From Saccharina japonica (taxonomy: Eukaryota > Sar > Phaeophyceae > Laminariales > Laminariaceae), in contig MEHQ01002555.1 of assembly GCA_008828725.1 (NCBI GenBank), forward strand, positions 1 through 64,000: a DNA stretch of 64,000 bases, in the 5' to 3' direction. Positions 12,188 to 21,900 of this stretch are shown piece after piece; position 1 is the first letter of the stretch; every line of letters starts with the position of its first letter. Position numbers and translations under genes: made by a program. The notes below the pieces were generated by a model, which was given only the letters and a program-made list of their open reading frames with translations, was not told the origin of the DNA and searched no databases.

Positions 12188-13071
12188 CAATTGAAATTGT
12201 CTAACCAAATGGTTTCGAGTACGGTCTATTAATTGGACTTGTCGAGGCCAGAAAAAAATATCGAACACTAACAATTAGAAGATCAGGACCAAGACATCTG
12301 ACTCAACCAATTTTGGTTTTTGGAAGGTCAGGACAGAAACCTATTGACCAAACCATTCTTATTGATAGGGAAGACCATAAACTCATTGTTGAAACAATTT
12401 CAATTTGAAGGTCAGGGAAGAAACTATTGATCCGATAATTCCTATTAATAAACAAGAACAGAAAGAAATTCTTGAAACAATTACAATTGGAAGGTCAGAG
12501 CAATTATATTTTGCTACTAATAGAACCATTCCAATTACTACCAGGAGACAAAACCATGAACACAATTTTGAAGCAATATCTATTGGAAGGCCAGGACAAA
12601 AATCTATTGGCCTAACCATTTATATTAATAGATGCATCACGAAAGCAATTGCTCCACCAATTCCCTTAAAATTGGCTTCCAATAGGTATTGCTTCAACAA
12701 TATGTCTATGATCTTTTCTACGGGTAGTAATTGGAATGGTTCCATCAAAACGTTTTTGCTCTGACCTTCCAATTGTAATTGTTTCAAGATTGTCTTTCTG
12801 TTCTTGTCTTTTAATAGGAATTATCGGATCAATAGTTTCTTCCCTGACCTTCCAGTTGAAAGTGTTTCAACAATGAGTTTAAGGTCTTCCCTATCAACAA
12901 GAGTGGTTTGATCAATAGGTTTCTGTCCTGACCTTCCAAAAAACATAATTGGTTGAGTCAGTTGGCTTGGTCCTGATCTTCTAATTGCTAGTGTTCGATT
13001 TTTTTTTCCGACCTCGACAAGTCCAATTAATAGACCGTACTCGAAACCATTTGGTTGGACAATTTCAATTG
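12188..13071. repeat. 884-bp near-palindrome built from AATTGGAAGGTC units
   Basis: The left arm (about 12188-12595) reads inward CAATTGAAATTGTC, ACCAAATGGTTTCGAGTACG, GTCTATTAATTGGACTTGTC; the right arm (about 12670-13071) is its reverse complement with scattered differences. The loop is only about 75 bp. Each arm is itself a chain of roughly 60-bp units with the word ATTGGAAGGTCAGGACA (or its complement, TGACCTTCCAAT). ORFs across it are low-complexity and not credible. Confidence 0.8.
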
Positions 13072-13189
13072 ATAGACAGCACTCGAAACAACTTAGCTGG
13101 CCAATTCCGACTAATTGATTTCACTCGAAATCATTTGACTGGATAGCTCCAATTCATAGACATCACTCGAAATCAGTTTGTTGGGTAAT

Positions 13190-13568
13190 TGCAAGCATCA
13201 CATCTGGTACGAACGAGTACGGGACGATTGAAACCAACAGCGATGCAAGCATCTAAATTGAAAACGGCCAACGTTACAATAACCCCGTGGGTCGTGGGGT
13301 GCCTGGCAACCCTGGTTTCGTTGGGCTGAGGTGCTGGCTCAAGCCCTATTATTTTTTCTGGTGCACGCACCTGGACAACCGACTTGCTGTGTTTTTTTAG
13401 TTCGGAGAGACACGCCTTGCCGGCAGATCGACGGAGAGTTTTCCTGCCACAGGGGCTCGAATGACGCCGGCGTCGGATAGAGGGGAGCCCCATTTGTTTG
13501 AGTTACCGAACAGGCCTTCTCTTTCGGCATGTCGATCGATGGGGCAAAATGGCTTGGGTGTAAATACG
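13190..13568 (-). repeat. right-arm piece of foldback copy 3
   Basis: The segment is about 80% like the right arms of the other two foldbacks: ACGTTACAATAACCCCGTGGG, TTTCGTTGGGCTGAGGTGCTG, AACCGACTTGCTGTGTTTTT, GAGAGACACGCCTTGCCGGC and CCGAACAGGCCTTCTC in that order. It is cut at 13568 by the TTAGGCCC insertion and resumes at 17492. A minus-strand ORF of 106 aa covers part of it and recurs in the other copies, but it has no recognisable domain. Confidence 0.7.
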
Positions 13569-13814
13569 TTAGGCCCTAGCCTTTAAGGCACGCCGCAGTT
13601 GCTTTCAGGCATGCGGAGATAGGCACGCCGCCTTCGATTTTTTTTTAGATAGGCAAAAATATTACAATATGCCTGACGTGGCTTAATTTTCCTTAACCCA
13701 TTCAGGACTGGAAAAAACATTCCACACTAAATCCAAGTAGTTTATCCTCAATTATGTGGGAGCAGTTCTTAAGCCTATCTATCTAAGGGATTAGCCTGAA
13801 AAAGGGCCTGAGAC

Positions 13815-14120
13815 GTGCCTGAAACCTTTTCGGCGCCCCACGGGAAACCCTATACTAATTTCAAGTTTGTGTGAGTACAAATATTGCCAGAAATAGTGCC
13901 TAAAACTTGTTCAGCGCCCCAACGCAAATCCTACACTAATTTCATGTAGATTGGTTTCAAGAGGTAAAATGCCTGAAAAATATCTGAAACCTGTTCAGCG
14001 CCGCAAGGTTAACTCCTATACAAAATCCATGTCGTCTGGTTTCAAAAATATCTGAAACCTGTTCAGCGCCGCAAGGTTAACTCCTATACAAAATCCATGT
14101 CGTCTGGTTTCAAGGGGTAA
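13815..14120. repeat. degenerate tandem repeats, last two units 68 bp
   Basis: TATCTGAAACCTGTTCAGCG starts at 13981 and at 14049 and continues nearly identically for 65 bp. Two older units begin near 13817 and 13897 (CCTGAAACCTTTTCGGCG and CCTAAAACTTGTTCAGCG). All carry the subterminal word GCCTGAAA of the surrounding element. Confidence 0.75.
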
Positions 14121-14166
14121 GATGCCTGAAAGAATGCATGCAAACGTAGCATGTTTGTTTTATTAT

Positions 14167-16277
14167 GGGCAGCCTCTAAAAACAGGTATACCTGGTCCGT
14201 TTGCGGCCAAAAACAGGTACATACTTAACATCAAGTAAAAAACGCACTCCACGTGCCCTGCCATTGGTCCAAACCTCGTTGTATCTGTTTTTGCCTCTTT
14301 AAAACCCAGGTATACCTGATTTTGTCTACTCTGCTTGACTTTCACCTTTTTTTGTCGTTTGTAAGCCAATCAGAGGCCCTTCATAGTTCCACTCTATGCC
14401 CTCTATATAAATGCCGACGTTCACGGAAATCCCCTCCTTCCTTCACACCTCGCACCACACACCACACGCCACTCGAGCGACACACATATCTGCCTGCACA
14501 CTTCCGCCGAAGTAATACGAGATAGAAGGCTCCCCTTCGGGATTGTGGTTGACTTGGAATACCAGGGCTGTCGCAAGCTGAGAAGGGAGAATACAGCAGC
14601 GCGTTCGTTCCTCGTACTAATAATCAGGGATGCGTATTTCCTCACCCGGAACCCAACATTTTTCGGGAAACAGCCTTTTTCAGCCTTTCCAAACAGTTTC
14701 CCCTATTTCCTCTCATTCGAGGGAAAAAGAGCGTAATTTGGGGGGGGGACAAAAAGTATCATCCCCGGGTGGCCCATGCACTGCATGAAGCACAAGTATA
14801 AGATTCGGACAGGCCTTCGGACAGCCATTTTCGATGATTTTCACTCTACACTCTACCTTCACGACCAGGTACACAGTAGTAGGTAGCACTTGCACACAAT
14901 GCAAGTACTTGAGTAAATGATCATCGGTTTCAGTTGATTTTCCACTTGTCCATGTCCTCGTTGATTTCGTCCTGCAGCCATTTGATACTGGAATAATAGG
15001 ACTACTACTGCCGTATCGACGAATATACTTATGTCGCGAGGGAAATCAGTAACACACAAAGCGAAAAGCAGGAAGTGAGCAGTAACACCAGTGCGCTGCT
15101 TCGTACGCCTGTAGCGATCGCGACCTTATCCGCGACTAGAAACTGTAAACATGGACGCTGGACGCCTCAACGAAATCCCAGCGTCCCAGCTGCATCTGCG
15201 CCGAGTTCACCCTTTCCATTCGAATATTTTAGCTAATATACGTATAAGATAATATTTATACTGTACTGCAGGGGCAATGAACGATGTTGGCCTGCTAATT
15301 CCCAGTGCGCGTTTTGTCAAGGCTGGCTATTAATAGACGGTGTACGAGCGTGTTGCACCCAACATAGTACGAGTTTCTTCTGCTCTGCTCGTACGAGTAA
15401 AGGATCTTACTACTGCGTGCTGTAGATCTTATATACGACACCGATATAAATAGGGCAAACAAATCAAAATGTACCGGTGTGAGTGGTACGCAAAAAAGAA
15501 AATTTCTACCATGCCACTTCTGCAACCGCCTCCCCACTCTTCTCATCAATAGCGGTAACTTCACACAGACAGCTCCTTGCGAGGCGGGGGGTTTGGCTCA
15601 GGGCGAGCGACTCCGTGAGGGCTACCGGTGGTCGGTGTCGCAGAGGGGGTAACTGTTCGCTATCGGGAGCTGGAAAAAGTTGCGATTTTGAGCAGCATCA
15701 TGTTTGGTGCGTACGCGAGGTTTGACGGACGGACGGACGGACTCTTTTTTGTTAATGTTTCTAGAGGACCCAGTGGTGCCCACTGGGAATTATTAGTAAT
15801 TTCCTTCGATGATTCCACTCCCCACAACATCCAATTCCTCTGTATGCTATCTGTGTGGTATAGCAGGGGTCTGTGGGTGCCGACGTAGCGCTCTTCTCTG
15901 CTGCACAGCTTGGCGGCGTTTAAAACAAAAAAACGGGGGTTTCCATTCTATATGGAGGCGTTACTTACCCGGGGATGGGGAACAAAATAATATTTTCCTC
16001 TGAAAATAAACATTACCTCGAGCCCTATTACTTCCGGGTAATTACCGCTACCGGGAAATACGCATCCCTGCTAATAATTCCCTGCTAATAATAGCAGCTG
16101 CTAATAATAGCAGCTACTCGTACACGTAGCCATCGGGCGAGCACGAAGATCATGAAAAAACTCTACTTTGCGTTGCAAGGAACGGCAGGTTCGTGGGGTG
16201 CGTTTTAAACTTGGTTTTAGTACGTACCTCTTTTTGGCCCCGAACGGACCAGGTGTACCTGTTTTTGGCCGCTGCCC
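14167..16277. mobile_element. Mutator-like non-autonomous element (host of the hAT insertion)
   Basis: The ends GGGCAGC...GCTGCCC are flanked directly by the 9-bp repeat TTTTATTAT (14158-14166 and 16278-16286), the duplication length typical of Mutator-like elements. Imperfect TIRs of about 88 bp contain AAAAACAGGTATACCTGGTC and CGGCCAAAAACAGGTAC. Without the nested hAT the element is about 660 bp and has no ORF. A second copy without its right end lies at 60403-60940 and lacks the hAT, which confirms the empty site. Confidence 0.8.
14625..16070. mobile_element. non-autonomous hAT-type element, 1446 bp
   Basis: A perfect 17-bp TIR (CAGGGATGCGTATTTCC at 14625 and its inverse ending at 16070) is flanked by a perfect 8-bp duplication CTAATAAT (14617-14624 and 16071-16078). 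CAGGG ends with 8-bp duplications are diagnostic of the hAT superfamily. None of the small internal ORFs looks like a hAT transposase, so it must move in trans. A short related element with similar GGGATGCG ends sits in intron 3 of the protease gene (28937-29211). Confidence 0.9.
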
Positions 16278-16465
16278 TTTTATTATCTTATGTACCCGTA
16301 TGACACACGCCGTGCATGCAGGATGCAGGGTTGAGAAACATTACAAGCCCAAGTGTTGGTTCAGACCTCAAATCACACTTCGGTGACATCATCATCATCA
16401 GTCTAATTACCGGCCATGCCCCACCCCGCACTGTCCAACGCGCTGAATGCTCGCTGCCTGCAGTA

Positions 16466-16628
16466 CAGGACACCTAATAAGAAACAGGCTATTAAGAAAT
16501 CTAGGCTGAAATTTAAAGGGAAATAAGAAATTAGGGACTCGTTGACTTGAAATTAGTGCATATAGCACCCTCTCGCAAATAAGAAATCCATCCTTGACCA
16601 TATTTCCTGTTTCTTACCAGGTGTCCTG
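16466..16628. mobile_element. MITE, CAGGACACCT family
   Basis: TA|CAGGACACCTAATAAGAAAC at the left and GTTTCTTACCAGGTGTCCTG|TA at the right form 25-bp TIRs with two mismatches; the flanking CAGTA/TACTG extends the symmetry. This is the cleanest copy and defines the family. Confidence 0.85.
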
Positions 16629-16655
16629 TACTGCTGTAGTCCTATTACAGTACAT

Positions 16656-16817
16656 ACAGGACACCTGATAAGAAACAGGATATTAAGAAATCCAGTTTGA
16701 TATTTTGGGTACAATAAGAAATTCGGGAGTCGTTATATTGAAATTAGTGTAGAAAGCACCCTCGCTCAATTAAGAAATCCATCCTGAGCCAGATTCCCCG
16801 TTTCTTATTAGGTGTCT
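16656..16817. mobile_element. MITE, CAGGACACCT family (second adjacent copy)
   Basis: The left end TACAGGACACCTGATAAGAA and the right end TTTCTTATTAGGTGTC mirror each other. It lies only 28 bp from the preceding copy in the same orientation and shares GTAGAAAGCACCCTC with the others. Confidence 0.8.
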
Positions 16818-16843
16818 ATACGAGTATACGTACGTATGATACG

Positions 16844-17127
16844 ATGTGCCTGCAAAGTGGCGCTGCCAGAGCGAACTAGTCTATAATATGCAGGAATGAT
16901 TTGCTGCATGTGGAACCCTTTGTTGCTGCTCCTGCTGCTGCTGAGTCCGTTGCCGCTGCTCCTGCTGCTGCTACGGGCAAACTGCATGTGCCTGCAAAGT
17001 GGCGCTGCCAGAGCGAACTAGTCTATAATATGCAGGAATGATTTGCTGCATGTGGAACCCTTTGTTGCTGCTCCTGCTGCTGCTGAGTCCGTTGCCGCTG
17101 CTCCTGCTGCTGCTACGGGCAAACTGC
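16844..17127. repeat. perfect tandem duplication of 142 bp
   Basis: Two copies, each starting ATGTGCCTGCAAAGTGGCGC and ending ACGGGCAAACTGC, are identical base for base as far as I can read. Each contains CTG-rich DNA (TGCTGCTCCTGCTGCTGCTG). The identity points to a recent duplication or an assembly artefact. Confidence 0.9.
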
Positions 17128-17628
17128 TCGGACAGCCACTCAAGTATATCGCTGCCAAACCTTGTGTGGAATCACCAGGTAGGTGCTGGTGGGTTAGGGT
17201 TTGCCTGTTGCAATCATTGGTATCGTAAAGTCCCCGTTACCAGAGCTAGCTGTGGGCTGTGTGCTGTGGGTTTGGGCTACGCCCTAAAAAAAAGTCCCCT
17301 TTCCCCTGATTTGGGGAGTTCAAGACTATCGGCGTTATTTTGTTGTGCCTTAAATGCCTTTAAGCGTGCCTGACGCGTGCCTGGCAAAATACAGGCAAGA
17401 TAGGCACGAAAACACAGTTCAGTATCACAGGCACGCCTGTTTCAGAAACAGTAGTTCAGGCATTTTTTCGTTTTTTCAGGCATGGGCCTAATACGTATAC
17501 GATGTGTTAATTCTGGGCTGTTCAGTATCATTGTGATTCAACAAAAACAAAAAAAACGGATCAGGAATTTCCCTGGAAAAATCGTGCCCTCCTCGGATGA
17601 TTATTACCGGTGCCAAAAAAACAAGGGG

Positions 17629-18425
17629 GTTTTACAAAAAGGGGTACACCCCCCTGTATCGTTACAAAAAGGGGGACATCGGCTTTCGCCGCCGGGTAAG
17701 CCCATGTACTCTGTCAAATCGACTCGAAATTAAAATCTAATGCGTTTGCCACACTCGCATGGCACCTCCCTACCATCCCCAGCGTGTTTTTTTTTTTTTC
17801 ATATGTTTAACGGGTGAACGAGAGCGATCAAAAGGGGGGTGTGAGCATATCCCCCTTTTTGTTATGCCTTCGCGAGGGTATCCCTCTTTTCATCTACTTA
17901 GTTTTGGAAAGTCCCCCTTTTTTCGTAACCTCCCCCTTTTTGTAAATATGCAGAGAGGTATCCCCCTTTCTGTGTCAAAAAGACCTAGAGTAGGTGACCA
18001 CTCCATGTTCTGGTTGTTGTGGCACGCCCAACAGACGACGTCTAACGTCGAAAAGACCAACGGCCCATACCTAGTACCTAGGCAAAAACATGGCCAGCAG
18101 ATCAGCATACATTGGTTGGCGCCCTGTGCCCTGTTGTCCTAAAACATCACCAACATATATATAAACGAGTATACGCGTATATCTGGTACGTACCATGGGG
18201 TAAAGGAGAGGGAGGAGGGTCTTATTGTACCAGGAAATGAGCTGTTGAGCTGTTCGGTCAGAGTGAGTGGTGGTTAATATATGACTATGAGTACACCGTT
18301 AATGCGCTGGGCCGTTGGATTGGTGTTGACGACCGCCTCTTTAACGATAACCTCGCCGCCGGTGCTTGGTAGTGTCCCCCCTTTTGTTACGATATATGGG
18401 GGGTGTCCCCCTTTTTGTCAAATGC
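17629..18425. repeat. cluster of CCCCCTTTTTGTWA motifs
   Basis: About eight near-identical 14-mers occur here: two as TACAAAAAGGGG(G/T) at 17634 and 17662, and the others as CCCCCTTTTTGT(T/A)A or close variants near 17855, 17916, 17933, 17962, 18376 and 18407. Both orientations are present, with opposite orientation predominating at the left. Such clusters are typical of subterminal binding sites of class II transposons, but I could not find paired TIRs. Confidence 0.6.
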
Positions 18426-18949
18426 CGAAAAAAATGTATATCGTACTCGTATCATATAATACGTAAGACCATATATTAATAGTATGAGAAAATTATATAT
18501 TTTGCTCTCATAATTGAAGTGTGGGCCAAAATACGCTTCTCAAGATCCACCCCGTAGTTTTCCGAGGGCTTTCTGGAGCAGAGCTCCCTTTCTCTAGGGT
18601 CTCATTGAGATTTATAGCGAAACCAATCGGTTTTCGAAAATATGCATTGTTGGTCAAAATTGGGGCCGAACACAAGTAATATTTATGGATTTGTGGCTAA
18701 AAAGCATAATGTCGTCAGAACTGGCAAATTGGACGAACAGCGAAACTACGACTCTGCTGGTGAAAGGGAAACGTACGTCAGAAAGCTCTCGGAGAACTAC
18801 GGGGGGCACCCTGACGAGTCTACAGATCAGATGTTTTGGGCCGCCCCGCCGAGTAAATCGCGTATTATCGGCCTAAAATCTCTGAGGGCCGAAAATAATT
18901 TCCTACAATACGTACTACTACTATTAATAGATGGTCTGATAATAATAAT

Positions 18950-21900
18950 AAAAAAAGCGTCAGTTGTTGTGAGTTGTTTGTTTGTGTGGCGTCTCGGCGA
19001 CGTATTGTTTGTTCATTTTTCGCTGAGTGAATTCGAACGACCACAACGCACAACAGCACCGCAACTAATTGCTGTTGTTACGGTATAAAAACAGACGTAA
19101 AAGAAAGCACCAGAGCAAAATCCGGAAATATATAGATAGGTGCAAAAATCGCTGATCACAACAACAACAACAGCAGTCTACGCACAGAAGATAAGTACAG
19201 GGAGGGGTCCTCCTCTAAGAAAAAGACGCGTATTCTTTTTCATGCAGCAGCAGAGAGCACGGAGAGGGTGGCGGAGTGACCGCACACCGTGTGGGTATGC
19301 ACCAGAGAGAGGAAGGAGGAGAATCCAGAGCTGGAGGGTCGAGCCGCTCCGGGATGAGGCGTATCTCTGGTACAACAGACACGCACCGGGTTAACTTTTT
19401 TTACTATACCCCGAGAGTGCGCAAAGCAACAGAAAAAAAACAGATAAAAAGGGCACGAAGGAGGAAAAGGAGGGGACGGGCGAAGCGTAGGCTGGCTAGG
19501 AAGGCACCACGCATCGCCCGGGAGAGGCAGCAGAGTACACTTGTTAGGGTAGCAACCTGGAATGTGCGGACTCTGGCTGTAAAAGGGGCTAACGGCTATG
19601 GGAGAGCCTGCAGCATCCTGTACGAGGCAGCGAGACAAAACGTTTCGGTGTTAGGGCTACAGGAGACAAGGAGGGCAGGCCGAACGGAATTCGCAGCAGC
19701 AGGGTTTCGGGTGTTCTGCTGTGGCACGGAGACAGGTGGAACACACGGTGTGGGAATAGCCGTTAAAGAGTCAATGTGCAGGAACTCTGCGTACACCACC
19801 GAATATATCGATGAACGCCTTATGGCCATGAGGTTTGAGATAACGGGCCACCGCGGAGCGGTCAACTTCGTAGCTGCGTACGCCCCAACAGAGGTCGCAA
19901 CCGCCGACAGCAAGCATAGGTTCTGGGAAAAACTTGACAGCCTCGTGCGGGGGATCCCTGCCAAGGAGTGTGTCTACGTACTGATGGACGCCAATGCGCG
20001 GACGGGAGAGAGGGTGGATGGAGAGGACGAACGTATCATGGGCGAGCACGGGCGTGATAAGCTGAACGACAATGGCAGGCTACTGCTGACCTTCGCAACG
20101 GACAACAGACTAGCAATCACGAACACCTTCTTCCCCACACGTAAGGGTGGGATATGGCACACATACAACGGCGTATCGGGGGACGAATGCCGGCGCATCG
20201 ATTACATCCTCACGCGACAGGCACACCGCGGCCGAGTGTCCAACGTAGTCGTCGTTCCCCAACCGGTACGCCCAGTAAAGGCGGACTCAGACCACAACAT
20301 GGTGGTAGCCACCGTCGACCTCGGTGGCAGACTCGCCCACAACCGAGCAGTGCGGACCAAACCGAAACAGCAGCAGTTCAGCCGACAGGAATTGCAGGTC
20401 GAAACAGCACGACGGGCGGTGAGCGAGCGGTTCATCCACAACCTCGACCAACAACCAGGTGAGCCAGCGACCACCACAGCGGGGATGGCGACGTTGTTTA
20501 CCAATGCCCTCCTCGACGCGGCGCAGACAGTACTACCCGAGGAACCGCGGAGACGACGCACGCAGGAGTGGTGTGAGACCCCAGCGACGAGAGCAGCTTT
20601 GGAGGAGGCCCTTGCCAAGCGGCGGGAAGCGCGCCGCGCGATGAGGGGCAATTGGACCACAGCGACATGGAGGACCCTCAAAGCAGCATGTAAGGGAGTG
20701 ACCGCAGCAGTCGAAACGGGCATTTATGCCCACCTCGATAAGTACGTGGCGGAGCTCGAAGCGGTCTACAAGGACCGCGACATGAGAGGGCTGTACAAAC
20801 ACCTTAAGAGATCAGTGGGCCTCAGCGGGAGACAAGCGGGGGGACAGCAGTTCGTCACGGACGAGAATGGCGTGCTGCTCCGGAGCAAGGAAGACATCCT
20901 CCAGCGGTGGGCGGGATTCTTCGGCACCCTCCTCAACACCAAGTCCCCCACCCTGAACCCAGACATCGCCGAAAAAGTGACGCAACGACCAGCGACGCGA
21001 GCCACCCGACGGTTGGGAGCGGCGCCAGACCTCGAGGAGGTGGAACGGGCAACGAAAGGCCTGCAGAACTGGAAGGCACCCGGCCATGACTCCCTCCCTG
21101 CCGAGTTGCTCAAGATCGATGACGACGAACCCGTCGTCCTGGAGCGCCTTCATGCCATCCTTGTCGACGTGTGGAACGGAGGAGAGATCCCGCAAGAGTG
21201 GAAGGATGCAACCATCAAAGTGCTGTACAAGAAGGGCGACCGGTCCAACTGCAACAACTTCAGGGGGATCTCGCTACTATCGCACGTAGGCAAAGTCCCC
21301 GCCAAACTCATCACCAACCGCCTAAGCGCCTTCTGTGAAGCCAACAACATCCTTCCGGAGGAACAGTGCGGCTTCCGACCTGGTCGATCCACAGTATGCA
21401 TGCTGTTCGTCGTGCGCCGACTCCAGGAACTAGGGCGGAGAAGGAGAATACCGCTCTACATGTGCTTCGTCGACCTACAGAAGGCCTATGACTCGGTGGA
21501 CCGAGAGCTGCTATGGAAGGTGCTGGCCAGGGCCGGGGTTCCTGCGGAGATGGTCGCCGTCATCCGCCAATTCCACGACGGAATGCGGGCCCGGGTGCGC
21601 ATGGACGATGGAGAACTGTCGGACTGGTTCTTGGTCACGCAAGGCTTGCGACAAGGGTGTGTGCTGTCCCCACTGCTGTTCAACGTTTTCTTCGCCGCGG
21701 CCCTAGAGGTCGTTATCGTACGATTCAGCGAGGACGATGGTATCATGCAGAACCTAGTGTTCCTGAAGGAGGAGACGGGAGCGGGGACGGAGACACCACT
21801 CGACCGCGTACGGAGGGCGGTGTGGGGGATGCTGTATGCCGATGACGCCGGCGTTGTATCGAGGTCCGCCGACGGACTGGCGAGGATGATAACCATTATC

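Larger units (their letters stand above)
13569..17491. mobile_element. TTAGGCCC-ended element carrying nested insertions
   Basis: The element starts TTAGGCCC and ends GGGCCTAA, and both sides carry the 4-bp word TACG (13565-13568 and 17492-17495), a plausible target duplication. Subterminal DNA at both ends is rich in TGCCTGA/TCAGGCA and GGCACGCC/GGCGTGCC words in both orientations, as in many class II elements. Removing it restores continuity of the foldback arm, which is the main evidence for the borders. It carries no transposase; the interior is occupied by a Mutator-like element, MITEs and a tandem duplication. Confidence 0.55.
10266..17608. mobile_element. foldback element, split by nested insertions (copy 3)
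   Basis: The outer ends are inverted: 10266-10375 (TAATCATCATCTGAGAAGGG, then TTTTCCAGGAAAAATCC, then GCCCAGAATGAAG) matches the reverse complement of 17508-17608. The right arm continues at 13190-13568, where it matches the arms of the foldbacks at 23.6-24.5 kb and 46.4-57.0 kb. A TTAGGCCC-ended insertion (13569-17491) separates the two pieces. Most of the left arm is missing, and its place is taken by CCAATT-rich DNA. No transposase is visible. Confidence 0.65.

Noticed and set aside
20202-20723. 173-aa minus-strand ORF and other ORFs opposite the LINE and pol genes
   Set aside because: They are shadows of the long GC-rich coding frames on the plus strand.
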